Made by a program: the position numbers and the translations under genes. This document shows, piece after piece, positions 1 through 6,186 of a stretch of DNA of 6,213 nt. Origin of the DNA: an uncultured bacterium (GTDB lineage: Bacteria; Patescibacteriota; Gracilibacteria; Absconditabacterales; Absconditicoccaceae); the NCBI GenBank assembly GCA_937906635.1, contig CALCYP010000088.1, positions 1-6,213 of the forward strand, in the 5' to 3' direction. Under the pieces are notes generated by a model. It had not been told where the DNA came from. It was given only the letters and a program-made list of their open reading frames with translations, and searched no databases. Each line of letters begins with the position of its first letter. Within the stretch, counting starts at the first letter, position 1.

Positions 1-40
1 TGTTTTGATTAATTAATCCTAAAAAAGTAAAAATTTCATA
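1..40. other. Window edge with no assignable gene
   Basis: These AT-rich bases precede repeat copy 1. A TAA at 10-12 could end a plus-strand gene that starts outside the window, but too few codons are visible to support that. The last bases (from about 34) resemble the bases just before repeat copy 3, so the repeat may begin slightly inside this stretch. Confidence 0.3.
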
Positions 41-143
41 TTGCAATTCATCCAATTCTCTGCATAAGGATTTAGTAAAATCATTATACAGACCGAATCT
101 GGATAATAAGGAACTAAAGATTCGTCTGTCTTTAGTTTTTTTT
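41..143 (+). repeat. Dispersed structured repeat, copy 1
   Basis: This is the first of three direct copies (others at 1434-1525 and 2936-3039). It shares the opening CAATTCATCCA, the central block ATCATTATACAGACCGAATC and a terminator-like tail. Hairpin 1 pairs 59-71 with 80-92 (11 of 13 pairs, 8-nt loop). A long-range stem pairs 88-100 with 118-129 (12 pairs, one bulged C). A terminator pairs 114-120 with 129-135. The long-range stem overlaps both other hairpins, so they exclude each other. The 5' arm of hairpin 1 is the most diverged part relative to the other copies. It lies 83 bases upstream of the first ATPase gene. It could be an attenuator for that gene, the end of an upstream transcript, or a small RNA. 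Confidence 0.8.
113..143 (+). terminator. Intrinsic terminator ending repeat copy 1
   Basis: The 8-bp stem ACTAAAGA/TCTTTAGT has the 8-nt loop TTCGTCTG and runs into a T tract at 136-143. The stem is AT-rich, but the T tract is long. The geometry is the same in the other two repeat copies, which supports function on the plus strand. The loop and 5' arm are also the partner of the competing long-range stem. Confidence 0.7.
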
Positions 144-163
144 GTATAGATTATTTTAAATAC

Positions 164-191
164 TTGATTTTTGCATAATTTTAGTTATAAC
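164..191 (+). promoter_or_regulatory. Possible promoter of the first ATPase gene
   Basis: TTGATT (164-169) lies 16 bases before TATAAC (186-191), a fair match to sigma-70-type -35 and -10 boxes. The -10 box sits inside the perfect palindrome at 179-196, so a protein bound there would block it. In sequence this AT-rich such matches arise easily by chance. A competing -10, TATGAT at 199-204, has no good -35. Confidence 0.3.
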
Positions 192-196
192 TAAAA
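179..196. promoter_or_regulatory. Perfect 18-bp palindrome, candidate operator
   Basis: TTTTAGTTATAACTAAAA is exactly its own reverse complement. Its left half, TTTTAGTTAT, recurs at 219-228, 40 bases downstream (about four helical turns) and overlapping the ATPase start codon. A perfect palindrome plus a phased half-site between a terminator and a gene suggests a repressor site, perhaps for autoregulation. No known regulator was recognised for it. Confidence 0.45.
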
Positions 197-226
197 CATA
201 TGATATTTATTTATTAAGTTTTAGTT

Positions 227-1423
227 ATGAATAAAACTATTATAAATAGAGATTTGTATTTGAATCAAATTGAGAAATTTATTAATACAGATTTGGTAAA
301 AGTGATTACATGACAAAGGAGATGTGGGAAAAGTTGTATACTTTTGCAGATTATTGATATATTAAAAGGCAAATATAATATCACTAATCAAGATATCATT
401 TATGTAAACATGGAGGATATTAGACGAAGAGACATTGACTCATACGAAAAATTACATGATACTGTAAAAAATTATAAACATATATTGATAGATGAAATTC
501 AAGATATACCAGAACGAGAAAAAGCAATTCGTAGTTTGCATGCGCAATGATGATACGATATTTATATCACATGAAGCAATTCAAATTTATTGTCTAGTGA
601 AATTTCTACATTTTTATGATGAAGGTATGTTAGTTTTAAAATATATCCTTTAAATTACCAGGAATTTCTTAAATTTCATTGACTAAAAAAATGAAAAGAT
701 AGCTTTGAAAAATTCATAAAATATTGATGACTTCCATACTTGAAAAATTTACCACTAGATGATAATATGATCTTTACATATTTGAATGATATAGTTGATG
801 CTATTCTTTTGAGAGATGTTATTTCGAGAAACAATATCAGAAATACAGATTTTTATAAAAATTTGATTGTCTATTTGGCAAAAGAAACCTGAAACTTATT
901 TAGTACGAAAAATATTAGTGATTACCTAAAAAGTCAAAATATCAATATAGCCACAAATACTGTGATTGAGTATTTGAATGCGTCAAAAGCGGCTTGTTTT
1001 TTAAATTCTGTATCCAGATTTGATTTAAAATGAAAAAAGATATTTGAAATATTGCATAAATATTATTTTACGGATATCTGAATTAAGAATGCCTTGTTAT
1101 GATGATATTCAAAAATAAATATTTCATGAATATTAGAAAATGTAGTATATAATGATCTCATCTCGAAATGATGGGAAATATATGTATGAGAATTATGAAA
1201 TAAAGAAGTCGATTTTGTATGTAAAAAAGGGGAGAAAATGATGTATTTACAAGTTTCATATTTGCTTGAAAGTGAAACAACTAAACAAAGAGAATTTTCT
1301 CCATTACTTGAAGTCAATAATTCACGAAAGAAATATGTAATTACTATGGATGAAAATGCCTCTTGATTTATTGATGGTGTAGAACGAATCAATATAATAG
1401 ATTTTTTGATGAAAGTTGAATAA
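227..1423 (+). CDS. AAA_14/DUF4143-type ATP-binding protein (paralogue 1)
   Basis: This is a 398-residue protein, intact only when TGA is read as glycine (20 of about 24 glycines are TGA). It has an N-terminal AAA-type P-loop ATPase domain with Walker A GQRRCGKS at 29-36, Walker B ILIDEIQ at 86-92 and ITGSN at 114-118. A middle region follows with GGLPYL and a winged-helix-like segment (NISDYLKSQ). The C-terminal DUF4143-like domain carries EVDFV at 327-331 and YLQV at 340-343, a spacing reminiscent of PD-(D/E)XK nuclease-fold proteins. The length fits the family, whose cellular role is poorly known, so no function is assigned. The ATG at 227 is chosen because the family N-terminus (RDLYLNQIEKF) starts just after it. 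There is no clear Shine-Dalgarno sequence. The gene lies between repeat copies 1 and 2, and the copy 2 terminator probably ends its transcript. Confidence 0.92.
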
Positions 1424-1433
1424 TATTTTCTGA

Positions 1434-1525
1434 CAATTCATCCAAATCTCTGTATAGTGATAGTGCCAAATCATTATACAGACCGAATCTGCAAGCTAAA
1501 GATTTTGTTTGTCTTTAGTTTTTTT
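1434..1525 (+). repeat. Dispersed structured repeat, copy 2
   Basis: The first 57 bases are identical to 2941-2997 of copy 3. The tail differs: the spacer between the long-range arms is 9 bases instead of 17, and the terminator loop is TTTTGTTTG. Hairpin 1 is a 13-pair stem (1449-1461 with 1470-1482, one wobble, 8-nt loop). The long-range stem 1478-1490 with 1500-1512 keeps 12 pairs, two of them G-U, with one mismatch. The terminator pairs 1496-1502 with 1512-1518. This copy begins ten bases after the ATPase stop codon. Downstream of it is only the 3' end of a convergent gene, so here it can serve as a terminator or small RNA but not as a leader. Confidence 0.8.
1496..1525 (+). terminator. 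Intrinsic terminator ending repeat copy 2
   Basis: The stem CTAAAGA/TCTTTAG (1496-1502 with 1512-1518) has a 9-nt loop and is followed by seven T (1519-1525). It lies downstream of the plus-strand ATPase gene and would end its transcript. On the minus strand the hairpin lacks a following T run, so it is unlikely to terminate the convergent ATPase gene. Confidence 0.7.
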
Positions 1526-1559
1526 GTTGCTTAATAGTTCATAAAAATGAAGGATTTAT

Positions 1560-2807
1560 CTATAAAACATTTTCTAGTTCATAGATTTTAATATGATTGA
1601 TTCCTGTTTCAGATTTTCAAAAATCTATATAATCCATTGTAACAACATATTTTTCTCGAGAATCATGAATCATTTCTAATGCTGAATATTCTCTTTCCCT
1701 AGTGGTATCATCTAAAATAGTTGTTGCTACCTGAAAATATTTGATTTCTCAATTTTTTTCTGCAACAAAATCAACTTCTTTACCATTTCAAAATCTTCAA
1801 ATCTGAATAGTATAATGATGTTTTTTTAATAGCAAAAAAACATAGTTTTCTAAAATTCAACCAATATCTCTCTCTGGATAATATCCGACTATAGCATTTC
1901 TTATTCCAATGTCTCAAATATAGTATTTATTATAAATACTAAATTGTTTTTTTGTGTGTAAATCTTGAGCCTTTACTTTTGAGATAATATATGCAAATTC
2001 TCCATAAGAAAGATAATTTAATACTGTATCAAGTGAAATTTTGAGTTTTTGTGATTTAAGATAATCTGTGATATTTTTTGCTGTGAATACATGTCAAACA
2101 TTTGCAAAAATATATTTATATAATACTTCAAAAAAATATGGATTATTAATTTTCCAACGAGAAAATATATATTTTAATACCACAGTATTGTATACTGATT
2201 TTTCATATTCAAAGATATTCTCTCTTTCATAACGAAGAGAAAATATCCCAGGTAATCATCAGTAAGTCAAAAATTCGTTAAATACATCAGGGGAATGTTC
2301 ATTTTGAGAAAAAAGTAAAAATTCTGAATAAGATAACGGAAATACTTGAATTTCGATATATCTACCTGAAAGATAAGTAGCTAATTCTCCTGATAATAAG
2401 TCGGAATTACTTCATGTTATAAAAATTTCGCATTTAGGGTAAAGAGACTGAATTCCATTAATTGATTTTTCCCAACTTTTTATTCTTTGAATTTCGTCAA
2501 TTCATATAAAGACTTTTCACCCATTTTTTTCGATGAAAGGTAAAAGAATTTTATTTAAATCCGTATAATCATTGAGACTATTATACTGAGGATTCTCACA
2601 ATTGATATAAAAAATCTGATTCTTTGAAAAAATTTTATTATGCACTAAATATTGAATAGTTTGTTTTAACAAGGTACTTTTACCCACTCTTCTTTGCCCT
2701 ACTATAACCTTAATCAGTGTTGTTCATAATCGTTTTTGGATTTGATCTCTATAGTAAGATCTTTCTACACTTTTTTCTTGTAAGATTTGTTCAATATTTT
2801 TTATCAT
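1560..2807 (-). CDS. AAA_14/DUF4143-type ATP-binding protein (paralogue 2)
   Basis: This 415-residue protein belongs to the same family as the ATPase at 227-1423 and is clearly diverged from it. Walker A is GQRRVGKS at 37-44, Walker B FIGIDEIQ at 100-107 and ITGSN at 130-134. The middle region has LSYSEFL and GGLPGI, then NITDYLKSQ, matching the winged-helix-like segment of paralogue 1. The C-terminal domain has EVDFV at 344-348 and YFQV nearby. In both proteins EVDFV lies exactly 67 residues from the C-terminus. Thirteen glycines are TGA. The ATG at 2807 is the natural family start; AGGT a few bases upstream is at most a weak ribosome binding site. No T-run terminator was seen after the TAG stop. 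The gene lies between repeat copies 2 and 3 and converges with paralogue 1. The cellular role is unknown. Confidence 0.92.
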
Positions 2808-2840
2808 TATACCTATTTATATAATGTAAAATCTTTGTAG

Positions 2841-2873
2841 ACGAAACATTTTAAATTTTTTAAAATATTTCGT
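2841..2873. promoter_or_regulatory. 15-bp inverted repeat upstream of ATPase paralogue 2
   Basis: ACGAAACATTTTAAA (2841-2855) and TTTAAAATATTTCGT (2859-2873) are complementary at 14 of 15 positions around a 3-nt TTT centre. Read on the minus strand the mismatch becomes a G-U pair. No T run follows on either strand, so it is not a simple terminator. It lies 34 bases upstream of the ATPase start, just before AT-rich -10-like sequence at 2816-2825, so it could be an operator or a leader hairpin. It is distinct from the palindrome upstream of paralogue 1. Confidence 0.4.
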
Positions 2874-2955
2874 ACATGGGCGATATATTTTTATTCATTT
2901 TTTTTCTAAATGCAAGAAATTTGAGTAATTTTTCCTATTGCAATTCATCCAAATC

Positions 2956-3039
2956 TCTGTATAGTGATAGTGCCAAATCATTATACAGACCGAATCTCGA
3001 TAACTAAGAACTAAGGATTCGTCTGTCTTTAGTTTTTTT
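2956..3039 (+). promoter_or_regulatory. Candidate transcription attenuator of gmd-fcl
   Basis: Three RNA hairpins can form here: hairpin 1 (2956-2989), a long-range stem (2985-2997 with 3015-3026) and a terminator (3011-3032 plus T tract). The long-range stem uses the last bases of hairpin 1 and the 5' arm and loop of the terminator. RNA can therefore fold either as hairpin 1 plus terminator (off) or as the long stem (read-through). The T tract ends at 3039 and gmd starts at 3049, leaving no room for a normal promoter or Shine-Dalgarno site in between. The ligand or trigger is unknown, and no known riboswitch or T-box consensus was recognised. Two other copies of the element show that it is not unique to this operon. 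Confidence 0.45.
3011..3039 (+). terminator. Intrinsic terminator directly before gmd
   Basis: CTAAGGA (3011-3017) pairs with TCTTTAG (3026-3032, one G-U) around the 8-nt loop TTCGTCTG, followed by T at 3033-3039. It ends only nine bases before the gmd start codon, so it must be bypassed for gmd-fcl to be expressed from any promoter further upstream. Confidence 0.65.
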
Positions 3040-3048
3040 GTATTTTAA

Positions 3049-4146
3049 ATGAAAAAAGCATTAATTACATGAATTACATGACAAGATGGATCATACTTAG
3101 CTGAATTGCTGATTGAGAAATGATATGAAGTTCACTGATTAAAGAGAAGAAGTTCATCATACAATACAGAAAGAATAGACCATATTTATGAATGACCAGA
3201 AATAAAAAATAGGAAGTTGATATTACATTACAGTGATATGACAGATAGCGCAAATTTAATTAAATTAGTTTCAGAGATAAAACCTGATGAAATATATAAT
3301 TTGGCTGCTCAATCACATGTTTGAGTAAGTTTTGAAATTCCTGAATATACTACAAATTGTGATGCAATGGGAACTTTAAGACTGTTGGAGGCTATCAGAG
3401 TTGCTTGATTAGAAAAAACGTGTAAATTCTATCAAGCATCTACTTCAGAGTTATTCGGTTGAATGGATTATAATAGACCTGAAAGTTGATACAATGAAAA
3501 TTCTCCTATGCATCCAAGGAGTCCATACTGATGTGCTAAACTTTATGCAATGTGGATAGCGAGAAATTACAAAGAAAGTTACTGAATGTTTTGTAGTAAC
3601 TGAATTTTATTTAATCACGAATCTCCTCGTAGATGAGAAACATTTGTTACAAGGAAGATTACTATGGCAGTTGCTAAAATAAAGTTATGACTACAAGAAA
3701 AATTATATCTTTGAAATTTGGATGCAAAAAGGGATTGGTGACATGCTAAAGATTATGTAGAAGCTATGCGGTTAATTTTACAGCAAGACAAACCAGATGA
3801 CTATGTTATAGCAACATGAGAATCAAATACAGTTAGAGATTTCGTCAATTGGAGTTTCGAAGAAGTTTGAATTAAATTAGAGTGGAAATGAACATGAATA
3901 GATGAAAAATGATATGATAAAGCTACATGAAAATATTTAGTTGAGGTTGACCCTAAATATTTTAGACCTGCTGAGGTCGATTTCCTATTATGAGATAGTA
4001 GTAAAGCTAGAAATGTATTATGATGGAATCCAAAATATTCAGTAAGAGAATTATGTAGTGAAATGGTAAAATCTGATATAGAAAAATTTAGAAAAGATGA
4101 GCTATTAAAAGCTCATGGTTTTGAAATTTTAAATCAATATGAGTAG
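3049..4146 (+). CDS. gmd: GDP-mannose 4,6-dehydratase
   Basis: This 365-residue short-chain dehydrogenase (extended SDR) removes water from GDP-D-mannose to give GDP-4-keto-6-deoxy-D-mannose, the first step to GDP-L-fucose. The N-terminus shows the nucleotide-binding GITGQDG motif at 8-14, then HGLKRRSSSYNTERIDH at 29-45. The catalytic set is T132 and E134 (in STSELFG) with Y160 and K164 (SPYGCAK). NHESPRRGETFVTRKIT and DWGHAKDYV further on are hallmark Gmd blocks, as is PKYFRPAEVD near the C-terminus. Length and end-to-end alignment match the E. coli enzyme as I recall it. About 24 of 28 glycines are TGA. The start is fixed by TAA in frame immediately before the ATG at 3049. No Shine-Dalgarno site is present; the upstream bases are the terminator T tract. 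It forms an operon with fcl, two bases downstream. Confidence 0.97.
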
Positions 4147-4148
4147 AC

Positions 4149-5099
4149 ATGAAATTGTCTAGTAAAATATATGTCGCGTGACATAAATGATTAGTATGAT
4201 CTGCAATTGTCAGAAGGTTACAGTCTTTATGATATACCAATCTTGTTCTTAGAACACATTCAGAATTAGATCTTTTGGATTATAATGCAGTTAAAGAATT
4301 TTTTGAAAAAGAAAAGCCAGAATATGTATTCTTAGCTGCTGCTAAAGTATGAGGGATAGTTTCTAATAACACTTATCCAGCTGAACATATATATGACAAT
4401 CTTCAAATCCAAAATAACGTAGTACACTGTGCATATTTAAATAAAGTTAAGAAGCTGATTCTATTATGATCAAGTTGTATTTATCCAAGAGATTGTCCAC
4501 AACCAATAAAGGAAAAATATTTATTAACCTGACCATTAGAAAAAACTAATGAACCTTATGCAATTGCAAAGATAGCATGAATTAAGCTTTGTCAGAGTTA
4601 CAATTGCCAATACTGAACTAATTACATTTCTTGTATGCCTACGAATCTTTATGGACCAAATGACAACTTTGATCCTGTTAGATCTCATGTATTTCCAGCA
4701 CTAATAAGAAAATTTCATGAAGCTAAAGTAAATAATTTACCAAGTGTAACATTGCGGTGAGATGGAAGTCCGTATAGAGAATTTCTCCATGTTGATGATA
4801 TGGCAGATGCATGTATATTTATGATGAATAACTTTAATCCAACTCCTGAACAAAATGAAAAATGAGAAATATATTTGAATGTATGAACATGAGAAGACCT
4901 AACAATCAAAGAATTAGCAGAAAAAATGAAAAATATAATTTGATATGAATGAAAGATATTACGAGATACAAGTAAGCCTAATTGAACACCAAAGAAATTA
5001 TTAGATGTGAGTAAGTTAAAAGAATTATGATGGAAATATCAGATTAGTTTAGATGATGGGATTGGGAGTGTGTATGACTGGTTTTTAGAAAATCGTTAG
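4149..5099 (+). CDS. fcl: GDP-L-fucose synthase
   Basis: This 316-residue extended SDR (also named WcaG) epimerises and reduces the Gmd product to GDP-L-fucose using NADPH. The Rossmann motif GHKGLVG lies at 11-17, with AAAKVGGIVSNNTYP at 63-77. GSSCIYP at 107-113 holds the catalytic Ser and the conserved Cys (C110). Y137 and K141 form the YxxxK pair in NEPYAIAKIAG. MPTNLYGPNDNF, REFLHVDDMADA and KLLDVSKLKELGW are typical Fcl blocks. Seventeen glycines are TGA. The gene starts two bases after the gmd stop, so translation is likely coupled; GAG about six bases upstream is at most a weak ribosome site. The TAG stop lies three bases from the stop of the convergent toxin gene, and no terminator separates them. 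Confidence 0.97.
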
Positions 5100-5102
5100 T
5101 CA

Positions 5103-5477
5103 TTATTCGATATGATCTTTACCTGATAAATATTTTTTGATTCTATCTCTATCTTCTACTTCTTTTTCTCATTTGGCATAAAGCTCAAGAAACTGCATCA
5201 GCTGGATTTCATTATTTTTCTCATCATAAGCAAAAATCAATCTGAGTTTTGACGGACTTTTGAGTGATTCGCACCAAACTCTTCTCATTTTATAAACTGG
5301 AATTTTGATATCTTGTCATAAATTATTAATTCTTTCAATATGAGGTATTGCTAATCAATCTGCCTTTAGTGCGGCAACAATGGATTCTATGTCAGATTTT
5401 ATTGATTTATATTTTTTTGATAAGTGCTTTGCGTCTTTTATAAACTCATCACACATTATAATTTTAATCGTCGTCAT
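5103..5477 (-). CDS. RelE/ParE-like toxin of a type II toxin-antitoxin pair
   Basis: This is a 124-residue protein. The N-terminal strand TIKIIMCDEF is followed by a lysine-rich helical hairpin (KDAKHLSKKYKSIKSDIESI), then strands KIPVYKMRR (58-66), KLRLIFAYD (77-85) and EIQLMQFLELYAKGEKE (90-106). This is the order of the RelE/ParE fold. R65, R66, R79 and Y100, plus the basic surface, suit an RNase that cuts ribosome-bound mRNA, but ParE-like gyrase poisons share the fold, so the target is open. The start at 5477 is preferred over the ATG at 5456 because it supplies the first strand; it overlaps the antitoxin gene by 14 bases, which implies coupled translation. Three of four glycines are TGA (residues 41, 54 and 103), so a standard-code host would make only 40 residues. 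Confidence 0.82.
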
Positions 5478-6186
5478 CTTCTCGGTTACTTACGGCATAA
5501 ACTTCATCGCGATACATTACTATTCAATAACGAATTATATCTCATTCTTTTTCGGTTGCTCTCCATGGTAAATCACCATGAGATCGATTAGTCATCCATT
5601 CAGCATTTTTATCTCAATATTTTGAAATGATTTCATCAATCTGAGCCAATTCTTCGGCATTTAAAACTGATAAATCTGGATTGATTAAAGGAATGATTCT
5701 TTTTTGAGTAAAATCATAATATGGGACTTCGATTTCTTGAATTTCTTGTCTTTTAATCATTGAATCTAACACTATATCCATCACCTGAGGAACAGGTCAT
5801 CTCATCTTTTTGATATAATTGACTCATGTGATAGATTCTCCATGTCTTTCGTAGTAATCAAAATCACAGAAATATAGCAGTTTATTTAGAACTGTTTTTC
5901 ATACGTTTGGTTTACCTGCACATTTTGAAGTGATATAGAGTAGGACTTGTTTAAATTTGTAGTATGGATTATCCTTATCTGGTATGAGCTGAGATTTAAG
6001 ACCTTTGGATTCTAATTCTCATATAGTCATATCTAGAGCGTTAGCCAATCTTTCGCTTTCAGATTTTTTAAGAGGTCTTTTTCATTGCTCTATATCGCAG
6101 AGAGTAGGTCTACTGATTCAGAGAATCTTGGCAAATTCTTCCTGAGAGAGTTTATATTGTTTTCTGATTTTAGCGATATCAATCAT
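5464..6186 (-). CDS. HTH-Panacea (SocA/DUF4065-like) antitoxin
   Basis: This is a 240-residue protein. Residues 1-58 are an XRE/Cro-type helix-turn-helix (LSQEEFAKILGISRPTLCDIEQGKRPL), which probably binds the operon's own promoter. Residues of about 75-220 are a Panacea domain (Pfam DUF4065, also called GepA/SocA), seen in LNKLLYFCDFDYYERHGESITGVNYIKKMRGPVP; this domain is known to neutralise many unrelated toxins. The tail is acidic (NREDDDD). Nine of 13 glycines are TGA, the first at codon 23, so the gene is unreadable in a standard-code host. The ATG at 6186 is the first after an in-frame TAA at 6211-6213, and no Shine-Dalgarno site precedes it. The toxin gene follows with a 14-base overlap. 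The promoter lies mostly or wholly outside the window. Confidence 0.88.

Larger units (their letters stand above)
2936..3039 (+). repeat. Dispersed structured repeat, copy 3 (gmd leader)
   Basis: The head is identical to copy 2 over 57 bases (2941-2997), while the tail and the bases just upstream resemble copy 1. Hairpin 1 pairs 2956-2968 with 2977-2989 (13 pairs, 8-nt loop AGTGCCAA). The long-range stem pairs 2985-2997 with 3015-3026 (12 pairs, one bulged C, one wobble). The terminator pairs 3011-3017 with 3026-3032, followed by seven T. The gene on its left side, ATPase paralogue 2, points away, so no upstream gene in the window needs this terminator. The element therefore looks like a leader of gmd-fcl or an independent small RNA. 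Confidence 0.8.

Noticed and set aside
344..550. 68-residue standard-code frame
   Set aside because: It is an internal piece of the ATPase gene at 227-1423, bounded by TGA codons that are glycines.
1063..1392. 109-residue minus-strand frame
   Set aside because: It is antisense to the 3' part of ATPase paralogue 1, shows no recognisable domain, and is explained by the base composition of the real gene.
2910..3014. 34-codon frame through repeat copy 3 that could be a leader peptide (opens MQEIGVIFP with TGA as Gly, stops at 3012-3014)
   Set aside because: The frame is not kept in the other copies: copy 1 has a TAG in the same frame and copy 2 has no start codon of its own there. There is no run of one amino acid as in classical attenuator peptides.
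41..3039. CRISPR array or transposon ends as an explanation for the three repeats
   Set aside because: The copies are about 1.4-1.5 kb apart with whole genes between them, unlike spacers. No terminal inverted repeats, transposase gene or target-site duplication was seen.
2941..3039. T-box leader before gmd
   Set aside because: The conserved T-box sequence and specifier-loop features were not found, and gmd-fcl is not an amino-acid or tRNA-related operon.
4715..4909. 64-residue minus-strand frame
   Set aside because: It is antisense to fcl, which is conserved throughout this stretch.
5380..5571. 63-residue plus-strand frame with hydrophobic character
   Set aside because: It is antisense to the toxin and antitoxin genes; its hydrophobicity comes from reading their complementary strand.
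5893..5916. P-loop-like GKPNVGKT (residues 91-98) in the antitoxin
   Set aside because: It matches GxxxxGKT, but the same stretch leads straight into the LNKLLYF core of Panacea domains and no Walker B or other GTPase motif follows, so a nucleotide-binding role is not supported.
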